Assembly: GCA_024123955.1 (NCBI GenBank)
Contig: CP099652.1
Span: 1,922,001 to 1,986,000, forward strand
DNA from: Oxalobacteraceae bacterium OTU3CINTB1
GTDB taxonomy: Bacteria; Pseudomonadota; Gammaproteobacteria; Burkholderiales; Burkholderiaceae_D
Direction of reading: 5' to 3'
Length of the DNA: 64,000 nucleotides
Shown: positions 1-8,445 of the stretch, one piece after another
How the letters are laid out: each line of letters starts with the position of its first letter
How positions within the stretch are numbered: position 1 is the first letter of the stretch
The notes under the pieces: generated by a model
What the model was told of the DNA's origin: nothing
The model's database searches: none
Seen by the model: the letters and a program-made list of their open reading frames with translations, nothing else
Position numbers and translations under genes: made by a program

Positions 1-530
1 CGCGCCGTCCAGCTGCCGGGTGCGGGGGCGGACATGGGCGCCGCCTGGCGCCAGCGCCGCACCCTGGCCGCGAAGGCGTCGAACTGGCGCCAGGCGGCCG
101 TGGCGCGCAGGCTTGCAACCCAGCGCTGTTTCAAGGCCAGGAACCAGCCCAGCAGCCGGGCGAACCAGAGGATGGTCAGCAGCACCGGCCGCGTGAGCAG
201 GTAGAGCCGCGCAACCGCCGCCGCGCCGACGAACTTGGCCACGACGATGACAATCAGGCCGGTCAGCGCATGGCCGTTGCCCATCGCCCACAGCGCCAGC
301 AGCTTGACGGGAAACAGCAGCACCGCCGGCAGCGCGAACAGCACCAGCGCCGTGTACGGTCCCAGCCGGCAGATCCAGGCCTCGAGCCGGTGCAGCGGCG
401 GCCATGCGGTGAGCCGGGCCATCAGGCGCGCGCCGAGCGTCCAGAGCCAGTCTTCCAGCAGCAGCAGCACGGCGGCGAGATACACCAGCGGCGCGAACAG
501 TCTGCGTGCGTAGCGGCGGATGGGTTTCAT
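1..530 (-). CDS. Partial hypothetical membrane protein (3' end beyond window)
   Basis: Reading the minus strand from the ATG at 530 gives an open frame of 176 codons that runs off the left edge with no stop. The product starts MKPIRRYARRLFAPLVYLAA. It has hydrophobic segments at about residues 12-30, 56-84 and 88-112, plus a weaker one near 115-130, followed by an Arg/Ala-rich stretch. This looks like a small multi-pass inner-membrane protein; I do not recognise a family. It is divergent from greB, and the 120 bp between them would hold both promoters. No clear Shine-Dalgarno lies close to this ATG (a GAGGAA is 14 nt upstream), so the start is the best available rather than proven. Confidence 0.6.
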   Translation of the reverse strand, partial: MKPIRRYARRLFAPLVYLAAVLLLLEDWLWTLGARLMARLTAWPPLHRLEAWICRLGPYTALVLFALPAVLLFPVKLLALWAMGNGHALTGLIVIVVAKFVGAAAVARLYLLTRPVLLTILWFARLLGWFLALKQRWVASLRATAAWRQFDAFAARVRRWRQAAPMSAPAPGSWTA

Positions 531-637
531 TGTTTGTTATGTTGTTCCTCTGACAGCATGATACGTGAAAGCACCGCCGGCGCGGGGAATGTCGTCACGC
601 GTGCGGCGCGGCGCGGCGTGGCGGGGGCGACAGGGGT

Positions 638-643
638 TACAAT
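638..643 (+). promoter_or_regulatory. Candidate -10 hexamer (TACAAT) for greB
   Basis: TACAAT ends 7 bp before the greB ATG at 651, so a start site at normal spacing would fall on or next to the ATG. No good -35 is visible. The same arrangement precedes three other genes in the window (1329, 2343 and 45746). Confidence 0.4.
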
Positions 644-650
644 GGCCCGC

Positions 651-1217
651 ATGAATAAAGCATTTGTCAAAGAATCGGACGGGGACGACGACGAGGAAGC
701 CGCCGCGCTGGCGCTGGCCATCCCGGCCGGGTCGAAGAACTACATCACGCCGGCGGGCTACCAGCGCATCAAGGATGAGCTGTTGCAGCTGATCGACGTC
801 GACCGGCCGGAGGTGGTGCGCATCGTGCACTGGGCGGCGTCGAACGGCGACCGCTCCGAGAACGGCGACTATATCTACGGCAAGCGGCGTCTGCGCGAGA
901 TCGACCGGCGCATCCGTTTCCTCACCAAGCGCATGGATTCGGCGGCCATCGTCGATCCCAGCGTGCACCATGGCAGCGACCAGATCTTCTTTGGCGCCAC
1001 CGTCACCTATTGCAACCAGAACGACGAGACCCGCACGATCACCATCGTCGGCATCGACGAGCTCGACCCGCTGAACGGCAAGATCAGCTGGGTGGCGCCG
1101 GTGGCGCGCGCGCTGACCAAGGCGCGCGAAGGGGACGTCATCACCTTCCAGGCGCCGCACGGGGTGGAGGAGCTGGAGATTCTGGAAGTGAGCTATCCCG
1201 CGCCGACAAGCGATTGA
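651..1217 (+). CDS. greB: Transcription elongation factor GreB
   Basis: The 188-residue product belongs to the GreA/GreB family, which binds in the RNA polymerase secondary channel and stimulates cleavage of backtracked transcripts. The N-terminal coiled-coil region carries the family pattern ITPAGYQRIKDEL followed by RSENGDYIYGKRRLREIDRR. The C-terminal part (about residues 110-185) is the FKBP-like domain, with FGATVTY and ISWVAPVARAL. ENGDYIYGK is closer to GreB than to GreA. About 30 acidic residues precede the coiled coil (KESDGDDDEEAA), making it longer than the usual roughly 160 aa. The ATG at 651 was chosen because everything upstream in this frame reads as low-complexity shadow sequence and a TACAAT hexamer sits just before it. 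It is apparently monocistronic. Confidence 0.93.
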   Translation: MNKAFVKESDGDDDEEAAALALAIPAGSKNYITPAGYQRIKDELLQLIDVDRPEVVRIVHWAASNGDRSENGDYIYGKRRLREIDRRIRFLTKRMDSAAIVDPSVHHGSDQIFFGATVTYCNQNDETRTITIVGIDELDPLNGKISWVAPVARALTKAREGDVITFQAPHGVEELEILEVSYPAPTSD

Positions 1218-1316
1218 CGTTGCGGATCACTTTGATCTTGCAACAGTTTTAACGGTGAAGGCGAGGGGCTTTCTCATGCCTTGTTGTCCCACGGCAGCAA
1301 GAGCCGGGAAAGCCGT

Positions 1317-1322
1317 TACAAT
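1317..1322 (+). promoter_or_regulatory. Candidate -10 hexamer (TACAAT), first binding-protein gene
   Basis: TACAAT followed by GCCAAA and then the ATG at 1329, leaving 6 bp between hexamer and start codon. No convincing -35 at 16-18 bp. If used, the transcript would be leaderless or nearly so. Confidence 0.4.
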
Positions 1323-1328
1323 GCCAAA

Positions 1329-2279
1329 ATGAATATGGCAATTGTTAATATATCGCACGCCAAGGATGACGACGGGTCGCCCGGGATCGCCCGCCGGGCG
1401 CTCGGGCGCTGGCTGGCGGCATTGGCGATGCTGGCGCTGTGCGGCGCTCCGCTACACGCCGGGGCGGTCGATTCCTACACGCTGGACTTCAACTTCAGCC
1501 GGCCCAATTACCGGGATCGTCACGCCTTGCAGGTGTTGCAGGCGGCGTTGAAGGCGTCCAGCGCCAAATATGGTCCTTACGAACTCAGTGTTTCTCCTAT
1601 GGTCATGGAGCGCGACCGCCTGGTGCTGGAAATGGTACGCGGCAAGCTGGTTAACCTGAGCGCGCAAATCTCGTCGCCGGAATGGGAGCGCAAGCTGATA
1701 CCCATTCGTGTCCCCATCGACAAAGGCTTATCGAGCTATCGGATTTCGCTGATCAATGGCAGCCGCCAGGCGCAATTCGACGCGATCACCAGCGTGTCCC
1801 AGTTGAAGGCCTTTTCGTTGGGCGCCGGGCGGCAGTGGAGCTCGACCGCGGTGTTCAGCGGTGCCGGCTTCGATGTGGTGCCAGGCAATTCGACCGACAA
1901 CCTGCACAGCATGCTGGCGGCGAACCGCTTCGTGCATTTTCCGCGCGGGGTGGACGAGGTGGTCTTCGAGTACGACAGCCACGTGGCGGCGTTTCCGGCG
2001 CTGGCCATCGAAAGCGGCATGGTCGTTTATATGCCGTTGCCGCGCTATTTCTTTGTCGCGCCCGGCCACAAGCGGCTGGCGCAGCGCCTGGAATACGGCC
2101 TGAATTTACTGGTCGCAGATGGCAGCTTCGACAAGATGTTTCACCAAGCCTATGACGGCGTGATCGAGAAGGTGGCGCTGCGCAAACGCCGCGTCTTCAA
2201 ACTGCACAACCCCCTGCTGTCGCCGGAGACGCCGTTGGCCCACAAGGCGTATTGGTACGACCCGTTCGCACAAAAGTAG
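1329..2279 (+). CDS. Periplasmic solute-binding-like protein, tandem copy 1
   Basis: The product is 316 aa. The N-terminus has a hydrophobic segment (WLAALAMLALCGAPLHAGA) that fits a signal peptide cleaved near AGA-VDS. The mature part resembles the amino-acid-type periplasmic binding fold (SBP_bac_3-like), with PMVMERDRLVLEMVRGKL and a C-terminal LAQRLEYGLNLLVADGSFDKMFHQAY typical of the last helices. There is no permease or ATPase gene nearby, so transport is not implied; it could be a binding or sensory protein. It is clearly paralogous to the next gene along its full length (shared RDRHALQVLQAALKAS/RDRYAMGVLTAALEAS and an almost identical C-terminus ending KAYWYDP). The ATG at 1329 lines up with the start of the second copy. 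The ligand is unknown. Confidence 0.75.
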   Translation: MNMAIVNISHAKDDDGSPGIARRALGRWLAALAMLALCGAPLHAGAVDSYTLDFNFSRPNYRDRHALQVLQAALKASSAKYGPYELSVSPMVMERDRLVLEMVRGKLVNLSAQISSPEWERKLIPIRVPIDKGLSSYRISLINGSRQAQFDAITSVSQLKAFSLGAGRQWSSTAVFSGAGFDVVPGNSTDNLHSMLAANRFVHFPRGVDEVVFEYDSHVAAFPALAIESGMVVYMPLPRYFFVAPGHKRLAQRLEYGLNLLVADGSFDKMFHQAYDGVIEKVALRKRRVFKLHNPLLSPETPLAHKAYWYDPFAQK

Positions 2280-2329
2280 GCTACCCGCTTCGTTCGCCCA
2301 TTCGTTTCATGGTGGAATCAGGAACTCGC

Positions 2330-2335
2330 TACAAT
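2330..2335 (+). promoter_or_regulatory. Candidate -10 hexamer (TACAAT), second binding-protein gene
   Basis: TACAAT ends 7 bp before the ATG at 2343. A weak -35 (TTCATG, 18 bp upstream) is possible. An upstream in-frame ATG at 2334 overlaps the hexamer and so is unlikely to be the start if the promoter is real. Confidence 0.4.
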
Positions 2336-2342
2336 GGACAAA

Positions 2343-3278
2343 ATGAAAACGCCAATTGTCCAGAGGTCGGATCGGCATGATGACGGGCGCGCCCGCCGTC
2401 CGATCCGCCGCGCGCTGTTGGCGTCGACGCTGGCGCTGCTCTGCTGGGCGCCGCCGGCGCGCGCGCTCGATACCTATTCGCTCGACTTTGTCTTCGCCAA
2501 CCCCGACTATCGGGACCGCTATGCGATGGGCGTGTTGACGGCGGCGTTGGAGGCGTCCAGCGCCAAATATGGACCGTTCGATTTGAACGTTTCAAAACGC
2601 ATCATGGAGCGGGACCGCCTGATGCTGGAAATGGTCAGGGGCGACCTGGTCAACCTGACCGCGCAGATTACGTCGGTGGAGTGGGAGCGCAGGCTGATTC
2701 CGATCCGCATTCCGCTCGACAAGGGTTTTTCCGGTTACCGCATCTTCCTGATCGACGGCCGGCGCCAGGCGCAATTCAGCGCGGTGAACACGCTGCAGCA
2801 GTTGCAGGTGCTGCCGGTGGGATCGGGTCGGCAGTGGAGTTCGACGCCGGTGTTGCGCCACGCCGGCTTCGACGTCGTGGCCGGTCCTTCCACCAACGGC
2901 TTGCTCGCGATGCTGGCGGCCCAGCGCTTCGCCTACTTCCCGCGCTCGATAGAGGAAGCGTTGTTTGAGCGGGATTCGTTCGCGGCGGAGTTTCCCGCGC
3001 TGGCCGTCGAGGGCGAGCTGGCGTTGTACATGCCGTTGGCGCGGTATTTTTTTATCTCGCCGAGCCACCAGCGATTGGCGGAACGGCTGGAATATGGGAT
3101 GCAGTTGATCGCCGCCGATGGCCGTCTGGACCGGTTGTTTCACCAGGCGTACGATGGGCTGATCGATAAGGTCGGCTTGCGCAAGCGGCGGATTTTCCGG
3201 TTGGAGAATCCGTTTTTGCCGCCCAAGACGCCGTTGGCGAACAAGGCGTATTGGTATGATCCGGTGGTTAAACCGTAG
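2343..3278 (+). CDS. Periplasmic solute-binding-like protein, tandem copy 2
   Basis: The product is 311 aa, a full-length paralogue of the preceding gene. It has a twin-Arg-like basic start and a hydrophobic stretch (ALLASTLALLCWAPPARA) before the mature sequence LDTYSLDFVFANPDYRDR. The predicted fold is again that of an amino-acid-type periplasmic binding protein. The two copies differ most in the signal peptide and between about residues 155 and 200, which could reflect different ligands. The gap to copy 1 is only 63 bp, but that gap holds a separate candidate promoter of the same type as copy 1, so the duplication seems to have included its promoter. No transporter genes are adjacent. An in-frame ATG exists 9 bp upstream (2334). 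Confidence 0.75.
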   Translation: MKTPIVQRSDRHDDGRARRPIRRALLASTLALLCWAPPARALDTYSLDFVFANPDYRDRYAMGVLTAALEASSAKYGPFDLNVSKRIMERDRLMLEMVRGDLVNLTAQITSVEWERRLIPIRIPLDKGFSGYRIFLIDGRRQAQFSAVNTLQQLQVLPVGSGRQWSSTPVLRHAGFDVVAGPSTNGLLAMLAAQRFAYFPRSIEEALFERDSFAAEFPALAVEGELALYMPLARYFFISPSHQRLAERLEYGMQLIAADGRLDRLFHQAYDGLIDKVGLRKRRIFRLENPFLPPKTPLANKAYWYDPVVKP

Positions 3279-3304
3279 GGGTAATTGTCGCTTGGGGCCG
3301 CAGC

Positions 3305-5668
3305 CTAGCTGCGCTCGCGCAGGATGCGGTTGACGCCGGCCACGCGGCGCACGTTGCGCAGCAGGCCCGCCAGGTGCACGCGGTCCTTGACCTGGATCGT
3401 GAAGCGCAACTGGTGCAGCACGTGTTCCTTGTCCTCGTCCATGCCGACGTAGGTGATGTTGGCGTCGGACTCGCCGATTTCCGCCGCCACGCGCGCGAGG
3501 ATGCCTTTTTCGTTGTTGATCAACAGCTTGATGCGGCTGTCGAAGCGGCGGTTCAATTCCGTGCCCCACTTGACGGCGATCCAGCGGTCCGGCTCCTTGA
3601 TCTTCTGGCGCTTGGCCACGGTGCAGTCGTTGGTGTGCACCAGCAGGCCCTGGTCGCGGCGCAGCTGGCCGACGATCGAGTCGCCCGGGATCGGCAGGCA
3701 GCACGGCGCCAGCTGCACCGACACGCCCTCGCTGCCGCAGATCGTCACCGGATCGAGTTCGGCGGCGCTGTTGTGGTCCACCGGCGCGCTGGCCGATTCG
3801 CCGCCGCGCAGGCCGAAGATGTGGCGCGCCACCAGGGCCGCCATGCGCTTGCCGATGCCGATGTCGGCATACAGTTCGTCGAGCGACTTGGCGCTCGATT
3901 CGTTAAGCAGCCGGTCGATCAGGTGCTCTTCCAGGTCGGCGCCCATGCCCAATGACGTCAGCGCCTGCGACAGCAACTGCTGGCCGAGCGTGATCGATTC
4001 CGGCAGGTTGATGGTGCGCAGATGGTGGCGGATCGCCGAGCGCGCCTTGCCGGTGCGGACGAACGACAACCACGTCGGGCTCGGCCGCGACGACGAGTCG
4101 GTGACGATTTCGACGATGTCGCCGTTGCGCAGTTCCGTGCGCAGCGAGGCCGGCTCGTTGTTGATGTTGACCGCGATCGTGTGGTCGCCGATGCCGGTGT
4201 GGATCGAGTACGCGAAGTCGATCGGCGTGGCGCCGCGCGGCAGGGCGATGATCTTCGACTTCGGCGTGAACACATAGACCGAATCGGGGAACAGGTCGAC
4301 CTTGACGTGTTCGAGGAATTCGGCCGAGTCGCCGGTCTGCTGCTGGATGTCGAGTAGCGACTGCAGCCACGCGTGGGTGCGCTGCTGCAGGTCGGTCAGG
4401 TTCGATTCGCCGTTTTTGTACAGCCAGTGCGCGGCCACGCCCGATTCGGCGGTGCGGTGCATTTCCTGGGTGCGGATCTGGAACTCGACCGGCGTGCCGT
4501 ATGGGCCGATCAGGGTCGTGTGCAGGGACTGATAGCCGTTCAATTTGCGGATCGCGATGTAGTCCTTGAACTTGCCCGGCATCGGCTTGTACAGCGAGTG
4601 CAGGGTGCCCAGCGCGACATAGCAGTTGGGGAAGCTGTCGACCACCACGCGGAAGCCGTAGACGTCGAGCACCTGCGAGAACGACAGGTGCTTGCTGCGC
4701 ATCTTCTTGTAGATGCCGTACAGGGTTTTTTCGCGGCCGTAGACTTCCGCCTCGATGTCGGCGATCTGCAGGGTGGTCTTGACCGAGTCGAGGATCTTCG
4801 ACACCACTTCGCGGCGGTTGCCGCGCGCCGCCTTCACGGCCTTGGCCAAGGTGCGGTAGCGCAGCGGATACAGGTGCGAGAACGACAAGTCCTGCAGCTC
4901 GCGGTAGATGTTGTTCAGGCCGAGGCGGTGCGCGATCGGCACGTACACTTCCATGGTCTCGCTGGAGATGCGCGCCTTCTTGGCCGGCGCCATGACTTCC
5001 ATCGTGCGCATATTGTGCAGACGGTCGGCCAGCTTGATGAGGATGACGCGCACGTCCGACGCCATCGCCAGCAGCATCTTGCGGAAGTTCTCCGCCTGCG
5101 CCTCGATCTGGCTTTGGAACTCGATTTTTTCCAGCTTCGACAGGCCGTCGACCAGGTTGGCGACCGGCGCGCCGAAGCGCTCGATCAACTCGTCCTTTTT
5201 GACGTCCTGGTCTTCCATCACGTCGTGCAGCAGCGCGGCCATGATGGCTTGCGCGTCGAGCTTCCAGTCGGCGCAGATCTCGGCCACGGCGATCGGGTGC
5301 GAGATGTACGGCTCGCCCGATTTGCGCACCTGCCCGAGGTGCATCTCGTCCGAGAAGCGGTACGCTTCCTTGACCTTTTTCAGGTCGGCGGCCGTCATGT
5401 ACTCGGCCAGTTTTTCGGTCAGGTGCGTGACGGAGGCGACACCGGCGGTCAGGGTGGGCGTGGCCAGGGGCGACGAGGAAATCACTGGTTGAACGGGGGC
5501 TGGTGCGGAGGAGGCGATGGTGGAGGCAGTGCTGTCGCCCGCGTTGGCGCCCGACGTGGCTGCGGCCGGCGCTTTGGCCGGCTGCTTGCCCGGTTGCTTG
5601 GACCGGGGCTTGCCGCTTAGTGTCGGATCGGCGGGGATCAGATTCATACGTGTGCGTTCCGTCGTCAT
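3305..5668 (-). CDS. spoT: Bifunctional (p)ppGpp synthetase/hydrolase SpoT
   Basis: The 787-aa protein makes and degrades the stringent-response alarmone (p)ppGpp in the cytoplasm. In order it has a Pro/Ala/Ser-rich N-terminal extension (about 80 residues, poorly conserved); an HD hydrolase domain with SGEPYISHPIAVAEI and LLHDVMED; a synthetase domain with YGFRVVV, GKFKDYIA and NGYQSLHTTLIG; a TGS domain (VYVFTPKSKIIALPRGATPIDFAY); and a C-terminal ACT domain (KGILARVAAEIG). The intact HDxxED signature indicates hydrolase activity, so SpoT/Rel rather than RelA. It is about 85 residues longer than E. coli SpoT, all at the N-terminus; the Met at codon 8 is an alternative start. The order gmk-rpoZ-spoT matches the classical operon, with a 106-bp gap before spoT. 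Confidence 0.95.
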   Translation of the reverse strand: MTTERTRMNLIPADPTLSGKPRSKQPGKQPAKAPAAATSGANAGDSTASTIASSAPAPVQPVISSSPLATPTLTAGVASVTHLTEKLAEYMTAADLKKVKEAYRFSDEMHLGQVRKSGEPYISHPIAVAEICADWKLDAQAIMAALLHDVMEDQDVKKDELIERFGAPVANLVDGLSKLEKIEFQSQIEAQAENFRKMLLAMASDVRVILIKLADRLHNMRTMEVMAPAKKARISSETMEVYVPIAHRLGLNNIYRELQDLSFSHLYPLRYRTLAKAVKAARGNRREVVSKILDSVKTTLQIADIEAEVYGREKTLYGIYKKMRSKHLSFSQVLDVYGFRVVVDSFPNCYVALGTLHSLYKPMPGKFKDYIAIRKLNGYQSLHTTLIGPYGTPVEFQIRTQEMHRTAESGVAAHWLYKNGESNLTDLQQRTHAWLQSLLDIQQQTGDSAEFLEHVKVDLFPDSVYVFTPKSKIIALPRGATPIDFAYSIHTGIGDHTIAVNINNEPASLRTELRNGDIVEIVTDSSSRPSPTWLSFVRTGKARSAIRHHLRTINLPESITLGQQLLSQALTSLGMGADLEEHLIDRLLNESSAKSLDELYADIGIGKRMAALVARHIFGLRGGESASAPVDHNSAAELDPVTICGSEGVSVQLAPCCLPIPGDSIVGQLRRDQGLLVHTNDCTVAKRQKIKEPDRWIAVKWGTELNRRFDSRIKLLINNEKGILARVAAEIGESDANITYVGMDEDKEHVLHQLRFTIQVKDRVHLAGLLRNVRRVAGVNRILRERS

Positions 5669-5774
5669 GAGAATGTCAATGTAAATACTACCTGATGGCG
5701 CGCGCTACTGCTCAACCGCTGCTCAATCGCTGCCAACGCGCATCATTCACATTGTTCGGGAACGCGGGCCCAAC

Positions 5775-5978
5775 TTACATTGGGACCTTTTTCAACATTT
5801 CCAGACCGACCTTGCCGGCGGCGATTTCGCGCAGCGCGACGACGGTCGGCTTGTCCTTGGCTTCCACTTTAGGGGTGTGGCCTTGCAGCAGTTGGCGGGC
5901 GCGGTAGGTCGCGGCCAGGGTCAGCTGGAAACGGTTAGGAATGGTTTTGAGACAATCTTCAATAGTAATACGGGCCAT
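5775..5978 (-). CDS. rpoZ: DNA-directed RNA polymerase omega subunit
   Basis: The 67-aa protein starts [19 protein letters not shown] and continues with [13 protein letters not shown] and [16 protein letters not shown], the signature of the omega subunit. Omega wraps the beta-prime C-terminus, assists RNA polymerase assembly, and forms part of a ppGpp-binding site in proteobacteria, which fits its place directly upstream of spoT. It sits 24 bp downstream of gmk on the same strand, so co-transcription is likely. Confidence 0.95.
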   Translation of the reverse strand: MARITIEDCLKTIPNRFQLTLAATYRARQLLQGHTPKVEAKDKPTVVALREIAAGKVGLEMLKKVPM

Positions 5979-6002
5979 GATAACTCCTAAAATCTTGTGT
6001 AT

Positions 6003-6641
6003 TTATTCAGCGTGGATACCCAATTGGGCAAATAGCGAGATGTTGCGTGCCGCTTGTTGCGCAAACCGGCAACGGGCCGCTCTGACAATCGCCGTCAATT
6101 CCGACAGGGCGACCGCGAATTCTTCATTGATAATAGCATACTCGAACTCGGGAGCGTGGGCGATTTCGCCGCCCGCCGCCAGCATGCGGCGGGTGATCAC
6201 GTGGGCTTCGTCGGTGGCGCGTTTTTTCAAGCGTTGTTCGAGCGCCTCGATCGATGGCGGCAGGATGAAAATGCCGGCCGCCTGCGGGAACTGCTTCTTG
6301 ACCTGGCGCGCGCCCTGCCAGTCGATTTCGAGCAGGATGTCGGTGCCGGTTTTCATCTGCTGCTCGACCATGATGCGCGAGGTGCCGTAGTAATTGCCGT
6401 GCACTTCAGCCCACTCCAGGAACTCGCCGGCGTCGGCGCGCGCGACGAAATCCTCGGCGTTGGTGAAGTAGTACTCCTTGCCGTGGGTTTCACCCGGACG
6501 CGGCGCGCGCGTGGTGGTCGAAATCGACAGCTTGATCGTCGGTTCCTGCGCCAGCAGCGCGTTGACCAGCGTCGACTTGCCGGCGCCCGATGGCGCCACC
6601 ACCATGAACAGGCTGCCGGCGAATGCGTTGGATGAGCTCAT
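6003..6641 (-). CDS. gmk: Guanylate kinase
   Basis: The 212-aa enzyme phosphorylates GMP to GDP with ATP. It shows the P-loop [17 protein letters not shown] near the N-terminus, the GMP-binding segment [21 protein letters not shown], and [15 protein letters not shown]. The ATG at 6641 (MSSSNAF) was preferred over one 15 bp upstream because a GAAAG motif lies 8 nt before it. Following genes are rpoZ and spoT. The usual upstream partner yicC is about 2.2 kb away, separated by unrelated genes. Confidence 0.95.
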   Translation of the reverse strand: MSSSNAFAGSLFMVVAPSGAGKSTLVNALLAQEPTIKLSISTTTRAPRPGETHGKEYYFTNAEDFVARADAGEFLEWAEVHGNYYGTSRIMVEQQMKTGTDILLEIDWQGARQVKKQFPQAAGIFILPPSIEALEQRLKKRATDEAHVITRRMLAAGGEIAHAPEFEYAIINEEFAVALSELTAIVRAARCRFAQQAARNISLFAQLGIHAE

Positions 6642-6771
6642 GTGTGTAACTTTCAAATGCGTTTCAAATGCGGTTCAAATACTTGTTCGGGCAGCGCCCA
6701 AAGACGTATTTTACCAAGAGCAACGGTCGGCATTCAATTCGCCTTTGAATTTGCGGTCAATCGGCCCGCGA

Positions 6772-7590
6772 TTACAGCAGTCCGATCAGATGCTGGGCGG
6801 CGGCGGGCGCGCGTTCCTTGGCCCCGTTGATGAAGTAGACGAACACCGCGCGCGCCTTGCCGGCGGCCTTGGCCGATGATGGCGGCGGCGCCACATACGG
6901 CAGTTCCGGCGGCAGCGCGCCGGCCTGCCACTGCTGCGCGAGCGCCGCCCATTTCTTCAGCGCCGGCTTGGTGTAGCCGGTCACCTGTTCGCTTTGCGCG
7001 TTCATCAGACGGGCGTAGACGAAATCGCTGGTGACGTCGGCGAAGGAGGGGAACTTGGGCGAGTCGGTGAACACGCTGGCGACTTTGTATTTGCGCGCCA
7101 GCTTGACGTAGTCCGCGCACATGAAACTCTCGTGGCGGGTGTCGAGCACGTGGCGCAGTTTGCGCGTGCCCAGTTTGGTGGGCAGCAGTTTGAAGAACGC
7201 TTCCAGGTCGTCCGGATCGAACTGCTTGGTCGGCGCCAGTTGCCACAGCAGGGGACCGAGTTTGTCGCCCAGTTCCGCCAGGCCGCTGCCGATGAAGCGC
7301 TCGATCGATTCGCCCGCCTCGCCGAGCACTTTGCGGTTGGTGGCGTAGCGGCTGGCCTTGACGGAGAAGATGAAATCGTCCGGCGTTTGCGCGTTCCACG
7401 AGGCGAAGTGTTCGGGCTTGGCGGTGCGGTAAAAGGTGCCGTTGATTTCGATGCTGGTGACGTGCCGGCTGGCGTATTCGAGCGCCTTCTTTTGCGTCAC
7501 GTCTTTCGGATAAAACGTCTCGCGCCACGGCGCGAAATCCCAGCCGCCTATGCCCACGCGTATCATCGGTGTTGCGTTCGATGCGGCCAT
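6772..7590 (-). CDS. DUF72 (YecE-like) family protein
   Basis: The 272-aa protein starts MAASNATPMIRVGIGGWDFA. It has the DUF72 hallmarks: an N-terminal GxGGWDFAPWRETFYP, then SIEINGTFYRTAKPEHFASW, FSVKASRYATN and VLDTRHESF. The fold is a TIM barrel; the biochemical function is not established. The start at 7590 is supported by a strong purine-rich site (GGGGAGCGAGG) immediately upstream; the frame stays open 87 bp further, but that part is not family-like. The C-terminus has a short Ala/Lys-rich insertion (PPPSSAKAAGKAR). It lies between gmk and the monooxygenase gene and is divergent from the latter. Confidence 0.85.
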   Translation of the reverse strand: MAASNATPMIRVGIGGWDFAPWRETFYPKDVTQKKALEYASRHVTSIEINGTFYRTAKPEHFASWNAQTPDDFIFSVKASRYATNRKVLGEAGESIERFIGSGLAELGDKLGPLLWQLAPTKQFDPDDLEAFFKLLPTKLGTRKLRHVLDTRHESFMCADYVKLARKYKVASVFTDSPKFPSFADVTSDFVYARLMNAQSEQVTGYTKPALKKWAALAQQWQAGALPPELPYVAPPPSSAKAAGKARAVFVYFINGAKERAPAAAQHLIGLL

Positions 7591-7701
7591 GCCTCGCTCC
7601 CCGGAAGTTGTTGCGCCGATGATAGCGGATTTCGCCCGGCGGGCCTTTTCGTTTCGCAATCCGCCCCAACAATGCAATTTCCCCCATTCACAGGATAGAA
7701 C

Positions 7702-7989
7702 ATGTCAGATCTGATCATCGTCGCCACCATCACCGCCCATTCGGGTTCCGAACTGCTGGTGCGTTCCGCGCTGGACCAAATCGTGCCGCCAAGCCGCGCG
7801 GAGGCCGGCTGCATCCGCTACGACCTGCATCAGGACCTGGGCGATCCCGCGACCTTCGTCATGCTCGAAGCCTGGGACGACGCCGAAGCGCACGCGCTGC
7901 ACGAAACCACGCCGCACTTCCTGGAGCTGGTCAAGACCATCGGCGAGGTGGCCGACATCAAGGTCGTCAAGCTGAATCAGCTGCTGTAA
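7702..7989 (+). CDS. Putative quinol monooxygenase (ABM domain)
   Basis: The 95-aa protein is a single antibiotic-biosynthesis-monooxygenase (ABM, YgiN-like) domain: an alpha/beta ferredoxin-like fold that usually dimerises. The pattern EAGCIRYDLHQDLGDPATFVMLEAWDDAEAHALH followed by HFLELV is characteristic. The family includes cofactor-free quinol oxidases and many uncharacterised members, so the substrate is unknown. An AGGA motif lies 7 nt before the ATG. It is a single-gene unit, divergent from the DUF72 gene and convergent with the PIN toxin gene 40 bp away. Confidence 0.85.
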   Translation: MSDLIIVATITAHSGSELLVRSALDQIVPPSRAEAGCIRYDLHQDLGDPATFVMLEAWDDAEAHALHETTPHFLELVKTIGEVADIKVVKLNQLL

Positions 7990-8028
7990 TTTTTGATGGA
8001 CAATTGGTCTGATTGAGAGGCTCACGTC

Positions 8029-8445
8029 TTATAACCAGGGATTGAGCACGGCGACGCCGGTCGACTGAAAATCGCAGACGTTTCTTGTGACGACGGTCAT
8101 GCCGTGTACCAGTGCGGTGGCAGCGATCAATGCGTCGGCCCACGGGCGAGTCCTTGGTACATGCAAGGTTGCGCCCCGCCGCGCTACAGACGTGTCGACA
8201 GGTAGGATGCGACCAGAGTATGACGATAAGACGTGAGCATCCATCCAGGTGCGCAAGGCGACGGCGTTAGCGGCATTGCGTCGTTCCGATAGCAGGATGC
8301 CGATTTCCAGTTCATGGATGGTGATGGCGGACACATAAAGCGTACTAGCGTTGGCCGCTACCCGCCAGCGTACAACATTGCTGTTGGCCTTGCCTTGTCG
8401 TGCTTTTCGTAATTCCGATACGACATTGGTATCGACGAGGAACAT
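8029..8445 (-). CDS. PIN-domain ribonuclease toxin (VapC/FitB-like)
   Basis: The 138-aa product begins MFLVDTNVVSELRK, the canonical PIN start with the first metal-binding Asp at residue 5. An acidic ITIHELEIGI motif follows near residue 45, and the third acidic site is in RPWADALIAATALVHG. PIN toxins are Mg-dependent RNases that block translation, often by cutting tRNA. FitB-type members fit the VVSELRK start best. The stop of the upstream antitoxin overlaps its start by one base (TAATG), a typical coupled type II module. Codon use is less GC-biased than in the flanking housekeeping genes, consistent with acquisition. Confidence 0.9.
   Translation of the reverse strand: MFLVDTNVVSELRKARQGKANSNVVRWRVAANASTLYVSAITIHELEIGILLSERRNAANAVALRTWMDAHVLSSYSGRILPVDTSVARRGATLHVPRTRPWADALIAATALVHGMTVVTRNVCDFQSTGVAVLNPWL

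Noticed and set aside
270..650. N-terminal extension of greB to 315 aa
   Set aside because: The extra 127 residues are low-complexity Gln/Arg-rich shadow antisense to the edge membrane-protein gene; the family start is the ATG at 651.
4373..5620. A 415-codon frame antisense to spoT
   Set aside because: Shadow of spoT; no ribosome site, no motif.
3305..5668. RelA (synthetase only)
   Set aside because: The hydrolase HDxxED motif (LLHDVMED) is intact, so SpoT/Rel is the better call.
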